Shown here piece by piece: positions 1 to 8,010 of a DNA stretch of 42,336 nucleotides (its first letter is position 1; the number at the start of each line of letters is the position of its first letter). The DNA is from JAUVZL01 sp965603515. GTDB lineage: Bacteria > Hydrothermota > Tepidihabitantia > SM23-42. The DNA is taken from NCBI GenBank assembly GCA_965603515.1, contig CBFDDH010000022.1, positions 1 to 42,336 of the forward strand. Reading direction: 5' to 3'. The position numbers and the translations under genes were made by a program. The notes under the pieces were generated by a model. The model was given only the letters and a program-made list of their open reading frames with translations. It ran no database searches and was not told the DNA's origin.

Positions 1-2
1 AA

Positions 3-566
3 GGTATAGTTTCTCAATCAATCGTTATGGACGCCACTGATGAAAAAGGTTTGAAAGAACTCGGCATTACTGATTTTGACACGGCCATAGTGAGTATGGG
101 TGAAACTATAGAAGATAGTATTATGATCACCTTGTTATTGAAAGAAATGGGTTTGAGAAAGGTGATAGTGAAAGCGAAAAGTGAATTGCACTCGAAAATC
201 TTGAGGAAAGTTGGAGCTGACCGAATTATCTTCCCGGAAAGAGAAATGGCTGAAAGACTGGCTGAGAGCATCGCCAGTCCAAAGATCTTTGATTTTATTG
301 AACTCTCAAAAACTTACGGCATAATCGAAATGGTCGTTCCCAAGAGACTCGTTAATAAAACCCTCAGTGAGTTAAAAATGCGTGAGAAATTTAGAGTAAG
401 TGTGATCGCTATTAAGAGGAAGTTACCATTTACCTTACCCGATGGCTCAACAGATTTCAAAGAGGAAATAATCGTTGGTCCAGGTGGTGACGACGAAGTG
501 ATATCAGGCGATGTATTGATCATGCTCGGTAAAAACGAAAACCTCGAAAAAATCGAGAAATTATGA
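3..566 (+). CDS. TrkA/KtrA-family RCK potassium-uptake regulator (5' truncated by window edge)
   Basis: This is the C-terminal part of a cytosolic RCK protein that gates a Trk/Ktr-type K+ channel by binding nucleotide. The frame is open from base 3, and the residues before the first Met (codons for GIVSQSIV) continue naturally into VMDATDEKGLKELGI, the usual end of the Rossmann NAD-binding RCK_N half. The true start therefore lies left of the window. RCK_N features visible are the DATDEKGLKELGI acidic turn and the TLLLKEMGLRKVIVKA helix-strand. From about residue 95 an RCK_C domain follows (LVNKTLSELKMREKFRVSVIAIKR, then GDVLIMLG near the end). The stop overlaps the next ATG by 4 nt (ATGA), so it heads an operon with the TPR, DUF366 and queE genes. 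A membrane TrkH/KtrB partner is expected just upstream, outside the window. Confidence 0.88.
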   Translation, partial: GIVSQSIVMDATDEKGLKELGITDFDTAIVSMGETIEDSIMITLLLKEMGLRKVIVKAKSELHSKILRKVGADRIIFPEREMAERLAESIASPKIFDFIELSKTYGIIEMVVPKRLVNKTLSELKMREKFRVSVIAIKRKLPFTLPDGSTDFKEEIIVGPGGDDEVISGDVLIMLGKNENLEKIEKL

Positions 567-820
567 GTCAGGAATTCGACGATCTTCTCGAACTGGGTAA
601 TTTCTATATTCTAAGCCAGGAGTTTGAACAAGCCATTAAGGTTCTAAAAATGGCTGAAAAAATCGAACGGATGAGTCCTGAGCTATACAACAGTTTGGGT
701 ATGGCTTACGAAGGCTTGAGTGAAAAAGATAAGGCGCGCGATTCGTTCCGGCTCGTCTTAAAACTGAATCCAAACCACAAATCAGCTCAGGAACACCTTA
801 CCAGGTTGATTGAAGAATGA
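563..820 (+). CDS. Small stand-alone TPR protein
   Basis: An 85-residue protein made almost wholly of two to three tetratricopeptide repeats: LELGNFYILSQEFEQAIKVLKMAEKI, then ELYNSLGMAYEGLSEKDKARDSFRLVLKLNPN, then a short capping helix. It has no signal peptide or membrane segment, so it is probably a cytosolic interaction adaptor. Its partner is unknown. It overlaps the upstream RCK gene by ATGA and its own stop overlaps the DUF366 start by ATGA, so all are translationally coupled. It resembles the 99-residue TPR protein at 15437-15736 (shared LLELGxxYxLxxExEQAIK start and ELYxxLGxAYEG repeat), so the two are probably paralogues. Function cannot be assigned beyond protein-protein interaction. 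Confidence 0.85.
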   Translation: MSQEFDDLLELGNFYILSQEFEQAIKVLKMAEKIERMSPELYNSLGMAYEGLSEKDKARDSFRLVLKLNPNHKSAQEHLTRLIEE

Positions 821-1374
821 AGACCAGGTATATCGAGCAAGAGATGGTTTATACTGGTAAACAATTGCATAGCAACTATGCATATAGTAAATTCGATTTG
901 CTCGGCGATTCAATTATTGCTTTCTGTGGGAAGTGTGATATTCCGGCTGAACAGATGGTCGATATTGAAGATATCAAAGACAGTGCAAAGATATATTCTG
1001 AGTCGATGTTGCATTTCATTGTTGAACACTATAATACTGATCTTGAAAAAGCAGTCCTCTGGCAACTCGTGTTGACTACCATTGTTGGTGAAGTTCTGAG
1101 TGAGATGTCCAGTAGAGCCAGCATTACAAGGCGAGGAAGTGATTTGTATGATGGCGATGCCAAATTGTCAATTTCTATTGCGACCGTGACACCGCTATCT
1201 TCGCTCATACACTTTGGTATTAATATTATATCTAATAATACACCGGTGAAGACAAAAGGATTGAAAGACTATTCTATTGATGCGCGTAAGTTTGCTGAGC
1301 AAGTTATCGCCCGATACAAGAGTGAACAGACAGATATTGATAAAGCGCGCTGTAAAGTAAAATGGGTAAAGTAG
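817..1374 (+). CDS. DUF366 family protein
   Basis: A 185-residue cytosolic protein that I recognise as the DUF366 family, known mainly from archaea and some thermophilic bacteria and without an assigned reaction. Conserved-looking blocks are LLGDSIIAFCGKCDIP (residues 28-43), VDIEDIKDSAKIYSESMLHF, RRGSDLYDGDAKLSISIATVTP and SSLIHFGINI. The run of acidic and Ser/Thr residues (RRGSDLYDGDAKLSIS) could form a ligand or metal site, but that is only inference. It starts inside the stop of the TPR gene (ATGA) and its stop lies 3 nt before queE. This tight coupling suggests, without proving, a role near 7-deazaguanine or tRNA-modification chemistry. Confidence 0.8.
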   Translation: MKTRYIEQEMVYTGKQLHSNYAYSKFDLLGDSIIAFCGKCDIPAEQMVDIEDIKDSAKIYSESMLHFIVEHYNTDLEKAVLWQLVLTTIVGEVLSEMSSRASITRRGSDLYDGDAKLSISIATVTPLSSLIHFGINIISNNTPVKTKGLKDYSIDARKFAEQVIARYKSEQTDIDKARCKVKWVK

Positions 1375-1377
1375 AAT

Positions 1378-2061
1378 ATGAGGGGTTATATTAGCCAAGT
1401 TTTCACTTCTATCCAGGGTGAAGGCATCAAAGTAGGGAAGCGACAGACCTTTATAAGATTTTTGGGTTGTAACCTTTCCTGTAATTATTGCGATACACCA
1501 AATACCCAAAAAATGGATGGTTTGTTTGTCTATGCTGGTAAGATCTCGCCTAATCCGGTTGAATTGGATTTTCTTCTCGATAAACTGGATGCTGACGAAA
1601 TCAATATCACCGGTGGGGAGCCCTTGCTGCAAATTGAGTTTCTTGATGGCTTATGCAAGAAGATTAGGCAGATGAACAAGGATATCTGTATCGACACTAA
1701 TGGTACTTTACCTGATAAGTTGAAGAAAGTCATACATTACATGAATACCGTGTCCTTAGATTTCAAAATCCCTACAGCAACGGGACGACCTAAACTCTGG
1801 GATGAACATGAGAAATGCCTCAAAATAGCTGCCAGCAAGGAGGTGTTTGTGAAAATGGTGATTAACGAAAATGTATTACCGCAAGAACTCGATAAGACGT
1901 GTGAAATCATAAGAAAGGTGGATAGAAGCATACCGCTTATTATTCAACCGGTTTTCGAGCGGGTAATCCCCAATATCCTTGATCTTCAGAAAACCGCACT
2001 AAAGCGGTTAGATGATGTACGAATAATACCTCAGGTCCACAAGTATCTCGGTCTTATCTAG
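1378..2061 (+). CDS. queE: 7-carboxy-7-deazaguanine synthase (QueE)
   Basis: A radical SAM enzyme that turns 6-carboxy-5,6,7,8-tetrahydropterin into 7-carboxy-7-deazaguanine on the preQ0/queuosine route. The 227-residue length is normal. The N-terminal SIQGEG motif (residues 11-16) is typical of QueE, and the cluster motif is CNLSCNYC (Cys31, Cys35, Cys38; CX3CX2C). ITGGEPLLQ follows as the SAM-contacting GGE motif, and SLDFKIP lies in the second half of the barrel. The ATG is 3 nt after the DUF366 stop. No queC, queD or queF is visible in the window, so the rest of the pathway must be elsewhere. The gene is followed by a T-rich stretch (2084-2097) before the next gene. Confidence 0.92.
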   Translation: MRGYISQVFTSIQGEGIKVGKRQTFIRFLGCNLSCNYCDTPNTQKMDGLFVYAGKISPNPVELDFLLDKLDADEINITGGEPLLQIEFLDGLCKKIRQMNKDICIDTNGTLPDKLKKVIHYMNTVSLDFKIPTATGRPKLWDEHEKCLKIAASKEVFVKMVINENVLPQELDKTCEIIRKVDRSIPLIIQPVFERVIPNILDLQKTALKRLDDVRIIPQVHKYLGLI

Positions 2062-2121
2062 GATTATATGACGGACTTTTTGTTTTTTTTATTTTTGTAA
2101 TATAGCAAGAAAGGAGAACAT

Positions 2122-3009
2122 ATGGCAAAATCATCCATCGAATCTGCCCTTGTCCATTTACTCATATTCAGTTGTATTGTTAGTCTCTGTATACCGACAT
2201 TTATTCAAGCCAAGAAGATAAACATTTCGGCGATGATACGCGATTCCCTTTCTCTGGATTCCATTCCACTGGTCAAGGTAATGGTTGAAGAACTCGGTCA
2301 GTCCTTCAAAACAACACGAAGCAGTTTCTATGTTGCACTACCACCAAACACGTACACCTTTCTGCTTGAAGCCGAAGACTACGAGAAGTTAAAGAAGTCC
2401 ATAACAATAAGTACTGAAGGTGAACGATTTGTTTTTGCTATGGTAAAGACCCCTTATCGCCTTAGCTTAAAAAAACGTGCCGATTCTTTGAATATCTATT
2501 TGAAGGCATTTGGTGCTGCCATAGGAAATGGCGACATTGCGTTAGCCGGTCAGTATATGGCTATCCTCGAAGGATATCATTGTTCTGATGCGATTATGGA
2601 GGGCATTCGTGAAGTATACGAGACACGAAAGGTCGGCTGGGTAGATAGCATGCTTGAATATGCCAATACGCTGGAAGATTCTGGCAAACTCTCTGATGCC
2701 TACTATTACTACAACAAAGTGGTTGCTTTTGATTCACTCAACGAGACAGCGCTTGCGAAAATAGAAGCAATCGATACACGGATATCCCAAAAGGAAAAAG
2801 GTGTGAGTAAGCGAACGAGTAAGCCGGCGCAAAAATCTGCCGAGGAAATAGAGGAGATCTATGCGTCTGCAATCAGTAAATTTCTTGCCGAGGAATACAA
2901 TGGCGCCTTGTCTTTGCTGAAAACTGTCCTTAAATATCAGCCAACTCATGAGGGTGCAAAAAATTACTTAGTCAGGACGAAAGCGCGGTTAAAAGCAATT
3001 GGTAATTAG
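2122..3009 (+). CDS. Secreted TPR protein with N-terminal beta-sandwich-like region
   Basis: A 295-residue exported protein of unknown role. Residues 1-30 form a signal peptide (hydrophobic LLIFSCIVSLCIPTFIQA, likely cleaved after QA). Residues 31-115 look like a small beta-sandwich of the PEGA or carboxypeptidase-regulatory type (SFYVALPPNTYTFLLEAEDYEKLKKSITI). The rest is helical with TPR-like units: DSMLEYANTLEDSGKLSDAYYYYNKVVAFDS and EEIYASAISKFLAEEYNGALSLLKTVLKYQPTH. The start is set by a strong AAAGGAG site at 2110-2116. It converges with the minus-strand radical SAM gene and the two stop regions overlap by 4 bases. It probably sits in the periplasm as a scaffold or assembly factor, but no partner is evident. 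Confidence 0.8.
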   Translation: MAKSSIESALVHLLIFSCIVSLCIPTFIQAKKINISAMIRDSLSLDSIPLVKVMVEELGQSFKTTRSSFYVALPPNTYTFLLEAEDYEKLKKSITISTEGERFVFAMVKTPYRLSLKKRADSLNIYLKAFGAAIGNGDIALAGQYMAILEGYHCSDAIMEGIREVYETRKVGWVDSMLEYANTLEDSGKLSDAYYYYNKVVAFDSLNETALAKIEAIDTRISQKEKGVSKRTSKPAQKSAEEIEEIYASAISKFLAEEYNGALSLLKTVLKYQPTHEGAKNYLVRTKARLKAIGN

Positions 3010-4310
3010 GGTGGATAACCCACTTTCTCAAGAAAATTGTTACGATATGAGAGATTCGGTAAAAGGTTGAACAACATCGTATTGTAGAGACCGAGTTTCG
3101 GTGAAGTTGAGATGTTTCTGTAGAGAATAGAATCCCAGGAATAGAAGCCATCACGCAACCACTCCATCCATGAATAAAGAGCTTGTGGTGTTATACCCGG
3201 GATTTGGACAACCGGCATCCAGTGATCAAAGAGTGTCAGATCCTGTGCAATAAAACCGTCCTCTTGATATTTTCGATAGGTCCGAGTTTTGGGCATTGGC
3301 GTCTGGACAGTAACTTTGATCATGTCAACTTTGGCATTCAGAAGAAACTTCAGTAATTTTTGATAGAAAGTAAAATTTTCACCTTCAAAACCGAGTTTTA
3401 GCAGAAGACCACATGCTATTCTATTATTATGGAGCAGTCCGGTTTGGCGCTTCTTTTCCTTTAGGAAGTTCGTATCATCGATTTTGCGTACCAAATCATC
3501 ACCTAACCAGTCTTCTTTTAGGTGTATGATGCGGACACCATTGTCGCGCAGCATGGGGAGTATTTTAGGATGATTGAACAGTCGACCTGTACTCTGACAT
3601 ATCCACATCTTCTTGAAACGCCAGCACTTTTCCAAAAAACTGATTGCGTAATCGATATCATGGAAGAAATCGTCATCGCGCAAGAAGACTATTTTTCGTT
3701 TTATATGCGCAACTGCATGGATTGCCTCATCAATATCCCACTGGACCAGTCTCTTGTACATGATGTTCTCATAGCAGAAATCTTTGTTGCGTTTAAGGCA
3801 CGTGCAGCCAAAAGATGTTCTTAGTTGTGATAATGCCGGGGTTAAGCCATATTTAGTTTCAATTGTGCGGTCGATATCAAAGTAATCTCTCCGGTTTGAC
3901 TTGTAAAACCTTGAAAGTTTACCACTTGCCGCATCGGCAAGGATCTTCTTCCAGATATTGGCGATATCACCGATTATCCTGCTGTCAGCGAATTTCTTGT
4001 TGAGTTCAGGAAAGAGTGTTGGGAAAAATCCATATGAGATCACCTTGGTATCTCGTGACCAGTTTTTCCTTACCGTCGATAAAACGTAGCGCGAGAGGTT
4101 AAGAGGTACGTTGACAACAACCAGATCGGGTGTGAACTCGGGCTTTTTTTCGATACGTTCATCATAGTATCTGAAGTCATGATCTTTTGATAGGACAGAA
4201 AGACGCATCGCATCATAATTAGGTCTACGAAAGAAAGCACTTCCTTTTATTGCTTCGTAGGATGTATATCTTTTCTGGATCGTTGCCGGGTTATAGAATA
4301 AAATTTTCAT
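3006..4310 (-). CDS. B12-binding-type radical SAM homologue with aberrant Cys motif
   Basis: A 434-residue protein with the layout of cobalamin-binding-type radical SAM enzymes. Residues 1-150 resemble the Rossmann B12-binding domain (MKILFYNPATI, DERIEKKPEFTPDLVVVNVP) but lack a visible DxHxxG cobalamin His. Residues 165-400 follow the radical SAM barrel closely: an RTSFGC strand, IVFLRDDDFFHDIDYA, WICQSTGRLFNHPKILPMLRDNGVRIIHL, LKFLLNAKVDMIKVTVQTPMPKTRTYRKYQEDGFI, and the terminal FYSWDSILYR. The canonical CX3CX2C is replaced by GCTCLKRNKDFCYEN, which reads CX1CX7C. The DNA around 3787-3817 is unambiguous in this frame. It either ligates its cluster unusually or has lost SAM chemistry. It lies 27 nt downstream of rseP and probably belongs to the ispD-dxr-rseP transcript. 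Confidence 0.8.
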   Translation of the reverse strand: MKILFYNPATIQKRYTSYEAIKGSAFFRRPNYDAMRLSVLSKDHDFRYYDERIEKKPEFTPDLVVVNVPLNLSRYVLSTVRKNWSRDTKVISYGFFPTLFPELNKKFADSRIIGDIANIWKKILADAASGKLSRFYKSNRRDYFDIDRTIETKYGLTPALSQLRTSFGCTCLKRNKDFCYENIMYKRLVQWDIDEAIHAVAHIKRKIVFLRDDDFFHDIDYAISFLEKCWRFKKMWICQSTGRLFNHPKILPMLRDNGVRIIHLKEDWLGDDLVRKIDDTNFLKEKKRQTGLLHNNRIACGLLLKLGFEGENFTFYQKLLKFLLNAKVDMIKVTVQTPMPKTRTYRKYQEDGFIAQDLTLFDHWMPVVQIPGITPQALYSWMEWLRDGFYSWDSILYRNISTSPKLGLYNTMLFNLLPNLSYRNNFLEKVGYPP

Positions 4311-4337
4311 AGTTCTAAAGAACTAAGCATAACGAAG

Positions 4338-5657
4338 TTATCTTGTGATGTCGTTGAATGTGACGAACAGAATAAGGAGGAGAATTAACGCATAGCCTAT
4401 CTGTTGCATAATAAGTATTGTTTTCTTGCTGAATCGCTTACGTCTTATCGCCTCGATTGTACCGATAAGAATGTGGCCGCCATCGAGTGCCGGGATAGGG
4501 AAGAGGTTGATTATCCCCAGGTTTATTGAAATTATTGTCAAAAGACCGAGTAGATGTTCAAAACCCCAGTGTGCAGATTCGGCACTGAGTTTGAAGATCG
4601 CAATGGGACCTCCAATTTGATTTGCTGGAATTTGACGTGTGATCAACTTATAGAAAATGTCCAGCATGCGATATGTTAATTCCACTGTTCGTTCTATGGC
4701 TAATCCTATGGCATTGATTATTGATAGGTATTTTCTAGAATGAGGCATAAATACCCCGATTTGACCGATTGTATCCTTAGCTACCGGGTCATAGATAGTT
4801 GTTGGGGTTATCTCTGCGAGCCGTTCTTCATCACCGTGTTGCCACTTGAAAACAAGGGGGATATTTCTGGTTTGACGCACTAGTTCCACCATTTCGTACC
4901 ACGTGTGTATCTGTTGATCGTCAATTCTAATAACTAGATCTCCTTTTTCCATACCTGCTTTATCAGCCGGACCGTTCTGTTTTAGATTGGCGATAAGCGG
5001 GGGTATTATCGGTCTCAGTCCAGTTGACTCGGCATCAAAAAAGAGCGTGATATTAACTACTTCACCATCCCTCAACGCGGTCACAGTTATCTCTTTACGA
5101 TAATTTACACGCTCAAGGAATTCTTCCCAGTAACTGACAGGTATACCATCAAGAGCGATTATTGAATCACCAGTGACCAATCCAGAATTCTCATAATAGC
5201 TTCCTTCAACAATTTGGACCCGCATATACGGCGTAATGATCAAACCATAGATCACAAAGCTGAAAAACAATACGATAAAAGCTGAAAAAAGATTGAACAG
5301 GGGGCCAGCTAAAACCACGATAATTCGTTTGTGTATGGGTGCGTCATAGAAACCAAGTTGTCCTTCTGGAGGTGCTTGGATCTCGGGTTCAGGTGAGGGT
5401 TCTTTATCATGTTTCAGAATTTTGCCTTCATCTTCGCCGGCCATCTTTACGTAGCCACCCAAAGGGAAGTATGCTATTCGGAAATCAGTTTCGCCAATTT
5501 TTAACCTGATCAACGGCGGACCGTAGCCTATCGAGAATTTCTCGACTGGTATGCCGAATATTTTAGCAAGTAAAAAATGCCCAAACTCATGGATCGTTAT
5601 ACAAAAACCGAGAATGAAAAGAAATGGCATGATTGAATACAAGATAAAGTTGATCAT
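4338..5657 (-). CDS. rseP: RseP-type site-2 intramembrane zinc protease
   Basis: A membrane-embedded metalloprotease that cleaves transmembrane anti-sigma factors and remnant signal peptides. The active-site HEFGH is at residues 23-27 in the first membrane helix, and the third zinc ligand is in PIPALDGGHIL near the C-terminus. Two PDZ domains lie between them: VEGSYYENSGLVTGDSIIALDG, and LKQNGPADKAGMEKGDLVIRIDD. Four membrane helices are visible. I chose the ATG at 5657 rather than a longer form because it has CAGGAG at good spacing and makes an ATGA overlap with the dxr stop. The resulting 439 residues match the family. The dxr-rseP linkage is common in bacteria. No anti-sigma substrate gene is seen nearby. 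Confidence 0.93.
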   Translation of the reverse strand: MINFILYSIMPFLFILGFCITIHEFGHFLLAKIFGIPVEKFSIGYGPPLIRLKIGETDFRIAYFPLGGYVKMAGEDEGKILKHDKEPSPEPEIQAPPEGQLGFYDAPIHKRIIVVLAGPLFNLFSAFIVLFFSFVIYGLIITPYMRVQIVEGSYYENSGLVTGDSIIALDGIPVSYWEEFLERVNYRKEITVTALRDGEVVNITLFFDAESTGLRPIIPPLIANLKQNGPADKAGMEKGDLVIRIDDQQIHTWYEMVELVRQTRNIPLVFKWQHGDEERLAEITPTTIYDPVAKDTIGQIGVFMPHSRKYLSIINAIGLAIERTVELTYRMLDIFYKLITRQIPANQIGGPIAIFKLSAESAHWGFEHLLGLLTIISINLGIINLFPIPALDGGHILIGTIEAIRRKRFSKKTILIMQQIGYALILLLILFVTFNDITR

Positions 5658-6778
5658 AATAGACTCCTGACTGTTTGTTTTGCCCATCTGGCGTGCTCTA
5701 TGTAGTCCTCAATAGAACCTTTTCGGGCTTTATGTTCACTCATAACTTTTTTAATTATACGCGGAATTTGGTGAAATTTAATCCTATTTTCAAGAAATGA
5801 CTCAACTGTTTCTTCATTTGCGGCATTTAGTACGGCAGGCATACTCTTCCCTGTAGTAAGAGCATCATAGGCAAATCTGAGACATGGGAATTTTCTGTGA
5901 TTAGGGGGCATGAACCTTAAATACCTTACCTGACTTATATCTAAGTGCTCGACCATTGATCCACGTCGCTGGGGACAGGTAAGTGAATATTGGATAGGTA
6001 ATTGCATGTCTGGCGTGGACATTTGAGCGAGTATTGTACCATCGATAAACTGGACGAGCGAATGACATATCGCTTCAGGGTGTATCACAACCTTGATACG
6101 CTCAGCTGGTAATTTAAAGAGATGGTGTGCTTCAATGACCTCGAGCCCTTTGTTCATCATCGTTGCTGAATCTACAGTGATCTTAGCACCCATTTTCCAA
6201 ACTGGGTGATTCAACACATCTGTTTTTGTTACATTCTTCATCGATTTCTTAAGGAATGGTCCGCCTGATGCGGTTAATATTATTGCCTTAACTTCATCTC
6301 TATTCCTGCCTTCAAGACATTGGTATATGGCTGAATGTTCGCTGTCGATAGGTATGAGATCGACATTATGCCGGTTAACCTCGCGCATGATGATGTCGCC
6401 GAAACTGACCAGTATTTCTTTGGTCGCAAGACATAAGCGTAAATGTTTCTCGATCGCCTTTTTTATACCGAGGATACCGACTGCACTGGCAAACGCAGCG
6501 ATCAGAATATCTGCCTCTGTAGCCTCTATCATTTCAGTAATGCCGCCTTCACCGCAGAAAATCCTGGCTTTGGTTACTTCGCTCTTAAGTGCACTATAAT
6601 GCTCCTTTTTGATCAGGGTGACACTGCGTGGTTTTATATCCTTAGTTTGTTCAATAAGCATTTGATAATTTGTATAAGCGGCTAACCCGACGATTCTAAA
6701 ATCACGAAGGCTTTCTATGACTTTTATTGCGTTGCGTCCTATGGAACCAGTTGATCCAAGAAGGATGACTTTCTTCAT
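5654..6778 (-). CDS. dxr: 1-deoxy-D-xylulose 5-phosphate reductoisomerase
   Basis: The NADPH-dependent second enzyme of the MEP isoprenoid pathway, converting DXP to MEP. At 374 residues it is full length. The nucleotide-binding GSTGSIGRNA is at residues 8-17. Substrate and metal motifs are intact: PIDSEHSAIYQCL, LTASGGPF, HPVWKMGAKITVDSATMMNKGLEVIEAHHLF and VVIHPEAICHSLVQFIDGTILAQMS. It overlaps ispD upstream (ATGA at 6775-6778) and rseP downstream (ATGA at 5654-5657). The first and second cytosolic MEP steps found here (ispD and dxr) are therefore coupled to an envelope protease in one transcript. Confidence 0.96.
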   Translation of the reverse strand: MKKVILLGSTGSIGRNAIKVIESLRDFRIVGLAAYTNYQMLIEQTKDIKPRSVTLIKKEHYSALKSEVTKARIFCGEGGITEMIEATEADILIAAFASAVGILGIKKAIEKHLRLCLATKEILVSFGDIIMREVNRHNVDLIPIDSEHSAIYQCLEGRNRDEVKAIILTASGGPFLKKSMKNVTKTDVLNHPVWKMGAKITVDSATMMNKGLEVIEAHHLFKLPAERIKVVIHPEAICHSLVQFIDGTILAQMSTPDMQLPIQYSLTCPQRRGSMVEHLDISQVRYLRFMPPNHRKFPCLRFAYDALTTGKSMPAVLNAANEETVESFLENRIKFHQIPRIIKKVMSEHKARKGSIEDYIEHARWAKQTVRSLL

Positions 6779-7437
6779 CTTAGTTTCTCGATAAGTTTGA
6801 GGTCATCTTTCTTCGTTACTTTGATATTATCGCGTCGGCCCTGAAAGATATAGACCGGGATACCCTGTGCCTCAAGCAGGCCAGCTTCATCTGTATACTC
6901 GTTGTCCAGCGTATTTTGCTGGAAAGCCTTTTTTAGGAGTCTTATATCAAAGAACTGCGGCGTCTGAACTAGAAACAGGTTGTGCCGTGGTACGGTGTGC
7001 AGGATGCGGTGGTTTCTTGCTTCCTTTATAGTATCGCCAATCGCAGTACCAAAGATCACAGCTTTGTATTTCTTGCATAGTTTTATGCCTTTATCTATCA
7101 ATGACTGAGCGACCAAGGGTCGGACAGCATCGTGGATCAAAGCAATACCTGATTGTTTCCCTATTTGATCCAGGCCATTTAAGACTGAATCTTGACGGCG
7201 CCTGCCTCCAACGACTATTTTTTTGACTTTTGTCAGCTTGAATTCTTTAATAAGTTTTCTTACCGTACGTGTTTTGTTTCCTGGTACGACAAGAATTATG
7301 CTGTCGATATGCGTATTTCGCTGGAAAGACTGGAGGCTGTAGACAAATATCGGGATACCGTGGAACGCGTGGAACTGCTTGGTACCTCCGAATCTCCTGC
7401 CTTGCCCGGCGGCTACGACAATAGCGTAATTGCGCAT
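6775..7437 (-). CDS. ispD: 2-C-methyl-D-erythritol 4-phosphate cytidylyltransferase
   Basis: This enzyme adds CMP from CTP to MEP, the third step of the MEP pathway, in the cytosol. The 220-residue length is normal for a stand-alone IspD, with no fused IspF. The nucleotide-binding loop VVAAGQGRRFGGTKQF is at residues 7-22. LIHDAVRPLV carries the conserved Asp-Ala-x-Arg-Pro, and VQTPQFFD and DEAGLLEAQG are present. It is the first gene of the ispD-dxr-rseP-radical SAM operon. A promoter with TATCAT ends 5 bases before the ATG and there is no Shine-Dalgarno site, so the mRNA is probably leaderless. Confidence 0.95.
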   Translation of the reverse strand: MRNYAIVVAAGQGRRFGGTKQFHAFHGIPIFVYSLQSFQRNTHIDSIILVVPGNKTRTVRKLIKEFKLTKVKKIVVGGRRRQDSVLNGLDQIGKQSGIALIHDAVRPLVAQSLIDKGIKLCKKYKAVIFGTAIGDTIKEARNHRILHTVPRHNLFLVQTPQFFDIRLLKKAFQQNTLDNEYTDEAGLLEAQGIPVYIFQGRRDNIKVTKKDDLKLIEKLR

Positions 7438-7442
7438 TGGAA

Positions 7443-7470
7443 ATGATAGTCAGATTATCCAGGAAGTCAA
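7443..7470 (-). promoter_or_regulatory. Sigma70-like promoter of ispD, leaderless geometry
   Basis: Reading the minus strand, TTGACT (7470-7465) is followed by a 16-base spacer and TATCAT (7448-7443). Only 5 bases separate the -10 hexamer from the ispD ATG at 7437, so transcription should begin at or next to the A of ATG. Confidence 0.75.
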
Positions 7471-7680
7471 TGATTGATAGCCGTTAGCAGTTGTCGGGCA
7501 TCGCCGCACCTGTGATTTTCTGTAATTGTTCGATTTTCGGTGGAAGTTTGTAGTTGCGCCATTTATGGCGCATATTTGCCTTAAATTTCAAGATATTTTG
7601 CACGATGAACCTGTCCTGAGCGCAGTTGAAGGATCGTGCGACTACATTAATCCATGAATCTAAACAATTATAATTCCCTA
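7471..7680. other. Non-coding spacer with interspersed-repeat-like motif
   Basis: This lies in a 305-base gap between divergent ispD and the lipoprotein gene. Around 7608-7634 it holds CCTGTCCTGAGCGCAGTTGA and continues with AGGATCGTG. That resembles the CCTGAGC...GTCGAAGG element scattered through many bacterial genomes, but only one copy is visible here. A 67-codon minus-strand frame across it has no recognisable protein features and no ribosome-binding site, so I do not call it a gene. Confidence 0.45.
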
Positions 7681-7708
7681 TTGACATTTGAGGAATTATG
7701 AATATGAT
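7681..7708 (+). promoter_or_regulatory. Sigma70-like promoter of the lipoprotein/LysM pair
   Basis: TTGACA at 7681-7686, a 16-base spacer, then TATGAT at 7703-7708. About 34 bases separate the -10 from the ATG at 7743, with a strong AAGGAGG at 7729-7735, so this transcript has a normal leader. Confidence 0.8.
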
Positions 7709-7742
7709 TTATTATTAATTAGCCCCATAAGGAGGTGGCATT

Positions 7743-8000
7743 ATGAAAAAAATACTTGCGGTTCTTCTCCTTGCCATTGTTGTTATTGGTTGTGGTCCAA
7801 AAATGGCAACTCAGGAGACTCTGGATGCGCTCGCGGAAGCTAGAGCCGCCCTAGAATCTGCACAAACGAGGATCGCCGAACTTGAAGATGAGTTCGATGA
7901 GCTGACCTCGATGAAAATGAAACTCGAAAATGAAATTGCTGACCTCAATAGCCAAATCGATGAGTTGCAGGGCAAGATCGATAAACGCTGCAAGAAATAA
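7743..8000 (+). CDS. Small coiled-coil lipoprotein
   Basis: An 85-residue exported lipoprotein. Residues 1-16 form a type II signal peptide ending in the lipobox VIGC (Cys17 lipidated). The rest is a single uninterrupted heptad-rich helix, from TLDALAEARAALESAQ to LENEIADLNSQIDELQGKID, ending in a basic RCKK tail. The shape resembles Lpp-like or periplasmic spacer lipoproteins, though the sequence is not clearly Lpp. It has its own promoter and strong SD, and the LysM gene starts 10 nt after its stop, so the two are cotranscribed and probably act together at the envelope. The Cys-Lys-Lys end might allow disulfide or peptidoglycan linkage, which is speculation. Confidence 0.85.
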   Translation: MKKILAVLLLAIVVIGCGPKMATQETLDALAEARAALESAQTRIAELEDEFDELTSMKMKLENEIADLNSQIDELQGKIDKRCKK

Positions 8001-8010
8001 GGAGGATAAA

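Noticed and set aside
7484..7687. 67-codon minus-strand frame between ispD and the lipoprotein gene
   Set aside because: It has no ribosome-binding site or recognisable protein features and runs across a repeat-like element, ending at the edge of the lipoprotein promoter.
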